Assembly: GCA_902787375.1 (NCBI GenBank)
Contig: CADAGD010000012.1
Span: 1 to 36,414 of the forward strand
Length of the DNA stretch: 36,414 nucleotides
Reading direction: 5' to 3'
Origin: an uncultured Eubacteriales bacterium
GTDB lineage: Bacteria; Bacillota; Clostridia; Christensenellales; CAG-138
The notes beneath the pieces were generated by a model that ran no database searches, was not told where the DNA came from, and saw only the letters and a program-made list of their open reading frames with translations. The translations under genes and the position numbers were made by a program. The stretch's first letter is position 1; each line of letters opens with the position of its first letter. Positions 33,352-36,414 of the stretch are shown here, one piece after another.

Positions 33352-34053
33352 TTATTCGTTTTTGTTTATGAGCCTGTCCGTGTATTCCATGGTTTCGGGA
33401 TTAATAAAGCGCACATAGAGCGCAACTTTATTGTCCTCGTCGATGCCGTTCCAAATCATATCCGTGAACTCGTCAATGCTGTCGGGGACGTTTACCTTCC
33501 AAGGCTCGCCGCTGAATGTTTTGAGAACGTCCGTCCCGCCCATGTATGTATGAATGTAGTGCGCGACGCCCTCCTGCTTTTCATAGCGGAAGAAATTCCT
33601 TACACAGGTCTTGCCCTCCGGATCGCCTGCCTTCAGAACCGAAAGCTCATATGATGGCTCACCGTTTTCAACGGTTATAAGCCCTGATATTCTCGCCGTA
33701 AAATGCGGCGGATCGGGCTCAAAGCAGCGTGTCGCCAAAGCCGACTCAAAGCTTCCTCCGAGCTTCAAGCCATCGTAAACCGTATCCGTCTGATCGCCGT
33801 TTGTGACGATTATCCTGTTGCCCAATACGCGGACAGGCGAATAGATTATAAGCTCGGCATGATCGGGATCCTTATCAGCCGTGTATTTTATAGCAAGTTC
33901 ATTGCCGTTTCTGACAAATCTTCGGGCGCGGCTCGAAGCCGATCTGCCCATTATGAAATAAGCCGACGCGATCATGCCGGATCGCGTTGTTCCGAGGATG
34001 ATTCCCCTTCCGGAATACTTCTGCGTACGAAGCAGCGAATACAATTCCTCCAT
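33352..34053 (-). CDS. purO: PurO-type IMP cyclohydrolase
   Basis: Closes FAICAR to IMP, the last step of the pathway. The 233-residue protein resembles the archaeal PurO family (IMP_cyclohyd) as found in some Clostridia: YSGRGIILG near the N-terminus, ASAYFIMGRSASSRARRF, YSPVRVLGNRIIVTNGDQTD, FEPDPPHFTARISG and the late HTYMGG. Position between the PurMN fusion and the stand-alone AICAR transformylase supports the role. GGAGG lies 6 bases before the ATG. PurO is unrelated in fold to the PurH cyclohydrolase domain. Confidence 0.88.
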   Translation of the reverse strand: MEELYSLLRTQKYSGRGIILGTTRSGMIASAYFIMGRSASSRARRFVRNGNELAIKYTADKDPDHAELIIYSPVRVLGNRIIVTNGDQTDTVYDGLKLGGSFESALATRCFEPDPPHFTARISGLITVENGEPSYELSVLKAGDPEGKTCVRNFFRYEKQEGVAHYIHTYMGGTDVLKTFSGEPWKVNVPDSIDEFTDMIWNGIDEDNKVALYVRFINPETMEYTDRLINKNE

Positions 34054-34081
34054 GTTTTCCTCCGATACTGAATAGTCTATA

Positions 34082-35794
34082 TTAACAATCGCCTACATTG
34101 CTCAGCTTTTGTGCGAGCAGCTCAGCAGCCTTCGGCAGGAGTATCCACTCCGCCTCCTCCATTACGCGCCTTTGAAGCGTTTCGGGCGTATCGCCTTCCT
34201 TAATCTCAACCGCTTTTTGAAGTAATATCGGCCCGGCGTCTGCTTCGGCTGTGACGATATGCACCGTCGCTCCCGTCACCTTAACGCCCCTCTCAAGCGC
34301 GGCCTCGTGCACTTTAAGTCCGTAATAGCCCTTCCCGCAGAAGGACGGTATCAACGACGGATGAACATTTATCATCCTGCCCTCATACCTGTTTATGAAA
34401 TCCGCCGAAAGTATCCTCAGGAACCCGGCATGTATTATCATCTCAATGCCGTTATCCTCAAGCGTTTTGGCAAGCTTCCCCTCAAAATCGGCGTTGTTGC
34501 TTATATATATGCCGGGTATGCCCGCTTTTTCGGCCCTTTTAAGGGCATACGCGCCCTCCTTATTGGATACGACCAGCGCGATTTTCACATGGGGCATCTC
34601 CCCGCGCTCGGCGGTGTCGATAATCGCCTGTAAATTGGTCCCGCCCCCGGAAACGAGAACGGCTGCTTTTATCACTCGCATATGTTCCATCTTGAATGTC
34701 ATGCCTTTGTTCAGACACTCCTGAATCTCCATTCGGTCGTCGAGTGTCAAATGCTTGTTTTCTTTTCTGTACATCACAATGCCTTCATCGGAGGCAATGA
34801 CGTCGCCTATAACATAGGCTTCTACGCCCGTTTCTTTAAGAGCCGCTATACCTGCCTCAACATCGCTTGCGGGAAGTGTTGCGACCATGCCGACGCCCAT
34901 ATTGAAGGTATTGAACATATCTCTTTCGGGAATGTTTCCGCGCTTTGCAATAAGGTCAAATATGGGCAGTACGCGAACCTTGGACTTATCTATCCTTGCG
35001 GTCAAGCCCTTGGGTATGGCTCTTGGAATATTCTCATAGAAGCCGCCGCCCGTGATGTGCGCGAGCGAATGCACGTCTGCGACCTTGCGCAGAGCCTGAA
35101 CGGGCTTTACATATAGCTTGGTGGGAGTAAGAAGTGCCTCACCGAGCTTCATGCCAAGCTCAGGAATGTACTCAAACAGCTCATCACCTTCGACATCGAA
35201 AATCTTTCTGACAAGTGAGAATCCGTTTGAATGCACTCCGCTTGAGGGCATTGCCAATATGACGTCGCCCTCCCTGACGTTGTCATTGCTCATGAGCTTT
35301 GATTTTTCGACAACACCTACCGAGAAGCCGGCAAGGTCATATTCATCCTCAGGATAGAAGCCGGGCATCTCAGCCGTTTCGCCGCCTATAAGCGCGCATC
35401 CCGACTCGCAGCAGCCATCGGCTATTCCCTTGACGATCTGCTCGATACGCTCAGGGATAAGCTTTCCGTTGGCTATATAGTCAAGGAAGAATATCGGAGC
35501 CGCTCCGCTGCAAACGACGTCATTGACGCACATTGCAACGCAGTCTATGCCTATTGTGTCGTGCTTGTCCATGCGAAAAGCAAGCTTTAGCTTTGTGCCG
35601 ACGCCGTCCGTACCTGAAATGAGAACGGGTTCTTTATAGCCCATAAGCTCAAATGCTCCGCCGAATCCCCCAAGCTCGGAAGCCGTGCCCGCAATCTTCG
35701 TCCTCGCAACATGCTCCTTTATCCTCTGTACTGCCTCATAACCGGCTGTTATGTCAACACCCGCATCCGCATAGCTTTTGCTGCTGCTCTTCAT
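34082..35794 (-). CDS. purMN: PurM-PurN fusion: AIR synthetase plus GAR formyltransferase
   Basis: One 570-residue polypeptide with two enzymes. Residues ~1-345 are PurM (FGAM to AIR), with YADAGVDI, GTDGVGTKLK, CVNDVVCSGA and HITGGGFYENIPR. A ~25-residue linker follows. Residues ~372-570 are PurN (GAR plus 10-formyl-THF to FGAR), with VLVSGGGTNLQAI, INVHPSLIPSF (catalytic Asn476 and His478) and the Asp519 region EADAGPIL. The frame is continuous with no stop or shift. AAAGGAG lies 8 bases before the ATG. No strong internal ribosome binding site precedes Met372, so a separate PurN is unlikely. Both steps flank the PurL reaction. Confidence 0.93.
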   Translation of the reverse strand: MKSSSKSYADAGVDITAGYEAVQRIKEHVARTKIAGTASELGGFGGAFELMGYKEPVLISGTDGVGTKLKLAFRMDKHDTIGIDCVAMCVNDVVCSGAAPIFFLDYIANGKLIPERIEQIVKGIADGCCESGCALIGGETAEMPGFYPEDEYDLAGFSVGVVEKSKLMSNDNVREGDVILAMPSSGVHSNGFSLVRKIFDVEGDELFEYIPELGMKLGEALLTPTKLYVKPVQALRKVADVHSLAHITGGGFYENIPRAIPKGLTARIDKSKVRVLPIFDLIAKRGNIPERDMFNTFNMGVGMVATLPASDVEAGIAALKETGVEAYVIGDVIASDEGIVMYRKENKHLTLDDRMEIQECLNKGMTFKMEHMRVIKAAVLVSGGGTNLQAIIDTAERGEMPHVKIALVVSNKEGAYALKRAEKAGIPGIYISNNADFEGKLAKTLEDNGIEMIIHAGFLRILSADFINRYEGRMINVHPSLIPSFCGKGYYGLKVHEAALERGVKVTGATVHIVTAEADAGPILLQKAVEIKEGDTPETLQRRVMEEAEWILLPKAAELLAQKLSNVGDC

Positions 35795-35860
35795 ATATTT
35801 GCTCTCCTTTAAATAATCTGAGTTTTGTTATGTGAAATTATAAAACGGCTGAAGCTGCTG

Positions 35861-36349
35861 TCAGCAGCCGCCGTTCAGCTTTTTATCCTTTGCCTCGACC
35901 TCGGCCGCCATGCGTTCACGCTCAGCGCAAAGCCTTGACGCAAGCTCAGGCTCACCTATCGAAATCATACGCGCCGCGAGCCACGCCGCATTCGCTCCGC
36001 CGTCAATGGCAACAGTTGCGACAGGTATTCCCGAAGGCATCTGTACCGTGGAAAGAAGCGCGTCCATGCCGCCCAAATCCGCAGACTTTATGGGAACTCC
36101 GATTACCGGCAGGGTTGTTTGCGCGGCTATCACACCCGCAAGATGCGCCGCCTTGCCCGCGAAAGCCACTATGACGCCATAGCCAGTATCAACCGCACTC
36201 TTTGCAAACTCCGAAGTCCTTTCAGGCGTACGGTGTGCGCTCATTATGTGGACGTCATACGGCATCTCAAGTTTCTTCAGAACCGCTATTGCTTTCTCAA
36301 CGATAGGCATATCGCTTTCGCTGCCCATTATCAACGCTGTTTTTTTCAT
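35861..36349 (-). CDS. purE: N5-carboxyaminoimidazole ribonucleotide mutase
   Basis: Rearranges N5-CAIR to CAIR (class I PurE). The 162 residues contain the family motifs MGSESDMP, the catalytic His in [19 protein letters not shown] and [18 protein letters not shown]. It is the first gene of the operon inside the window. The purK, purC, purF and purB functions are not here and may lie upstream beyond the right edge. The last 65 bases of the window hold its ribosome binding site region (GAGGGAAT) and no recognisable promoter. Confidence 0.96.
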   Translation of the reverse strand: MKKTALIMGSESDMPIVEKAIAVLKKLEMPYDVHIMSAHRTPERTSEFAKSAVDTGYGVIVAFAGKAAHLAGVIAAQTTLPVIGVPIKSADLGGMDALLSTVQMPSGIPVATVAIDGGANAAWLAARMISIGEPELASRLCAERERMAAEVEAKDKKLNGGC

Positions 36350-36414
36350 ATTCCCTCACAATTCTCCTCAATAAGGATACGTTTAAAAGTCCATTTTAAA
36401 GTCATTCACATGCT

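Noticed and set aside
34082-34680. Separate purN gene with its own start at Met372
   Set aside because: The frame is continuous with purM and no adequate ribosome binding site precedes the internal Met.

Overview
The window reads as chromosomal DNA of an anaerobic, spore-forming Firmicute, most likely a member of the Clostridia (Oscillospirales- or Christensenellales-like). The basis is three sporulation genes (SpoIIP, a YtxC-like protein, a BofC-like protein), a T-box leader in front of thrS, the Firmicutes-type class III fructose-1,6-bisphosphatase, a CarD-like regulator, strong AGGAGG ribosome binding sites and textbook sigma-A promoters. Apart from one small spacer (about 18.1-18.5 kb) I see no mobile element, CRISPR array, prophage, tRNA or rRNA. 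Most of the window is housekeeping.

Layout. (1) 1-3.9 kb, minus strand: two consecutive membrane glycosyltransferases, a PMT-type protein mannosyltransferase and a Gpi18/DUF2029-like one. They carry homologous extracytoplasmic carbohydrate-binding-like domains. The PMT gene breaks off near the left edge, and the first ~90 bases encode its continuation on the opposite strand. This is a fold-back or inversion. (2) 4-7.6 kb: an Eis-like GNAT acetyltransferase, a BofC-like secreted protein and fbp. (3) 7.6-10.1 kb: an NlpC/P60 wall hydrolase with a long Thr-Pro-Lys linker, directly coupled to a WYL regulator. (4) 10.3-14.8 kb: ytxC divergent from a T-box-controlled thrS, then deoD and carD. (5) 15-17.8 kb: pncB, an orphan 2x[4Fe-4S] protein and a GtrB-like polyprenyl-phosphate glycosyltransferase. 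(6) 17.8-19.5 kb: a small XRE repressor, an enigmatic spacer with its own promoter, and spoIIP. (7) 19.8-26.1 kb, plus strand: Xaa-Pro peptidase, efp, a CD1247-like zinc-ribbon protein, a SulP transporter, a nitrilase-family amidohydrolase and a MATE transporter. (8) 26.2-36.4 kb, minus strand: a purine operon purE-purMN-purO-purH(AICARFT)-purD-purL-folD.

How they work together. The purine cluster supplies most steps from GAR synthesis to IMP. FolD provides the 10-formyl-THF used by PurN and AICAR transformylase. Two features are unusual: PurM and PurN are one polypeptide, and the final two steps use a stand-alone AICAR transformylase plus a PurO-type IMP cyclohydrolase instead of bifunctional PurH. 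DeoD and PncB add purine and NAD salvage. The GtrB-like enzyme could make the lipid-linked sugar that the two surface glycosyltransferases use. SpoIIP, YtxC and BofC-like proteins place the organism among endospore formers.

I did not find a clearly novel multi-gene system. The observations most worth a second look are the PMT fold-back, the paired CBM-bearing mannosyltransferases, the PurM-PurN fusion with the PurO route, the XRE/orphan-transcript spacer, and a FolD lacking the usual active-site tyrosine.
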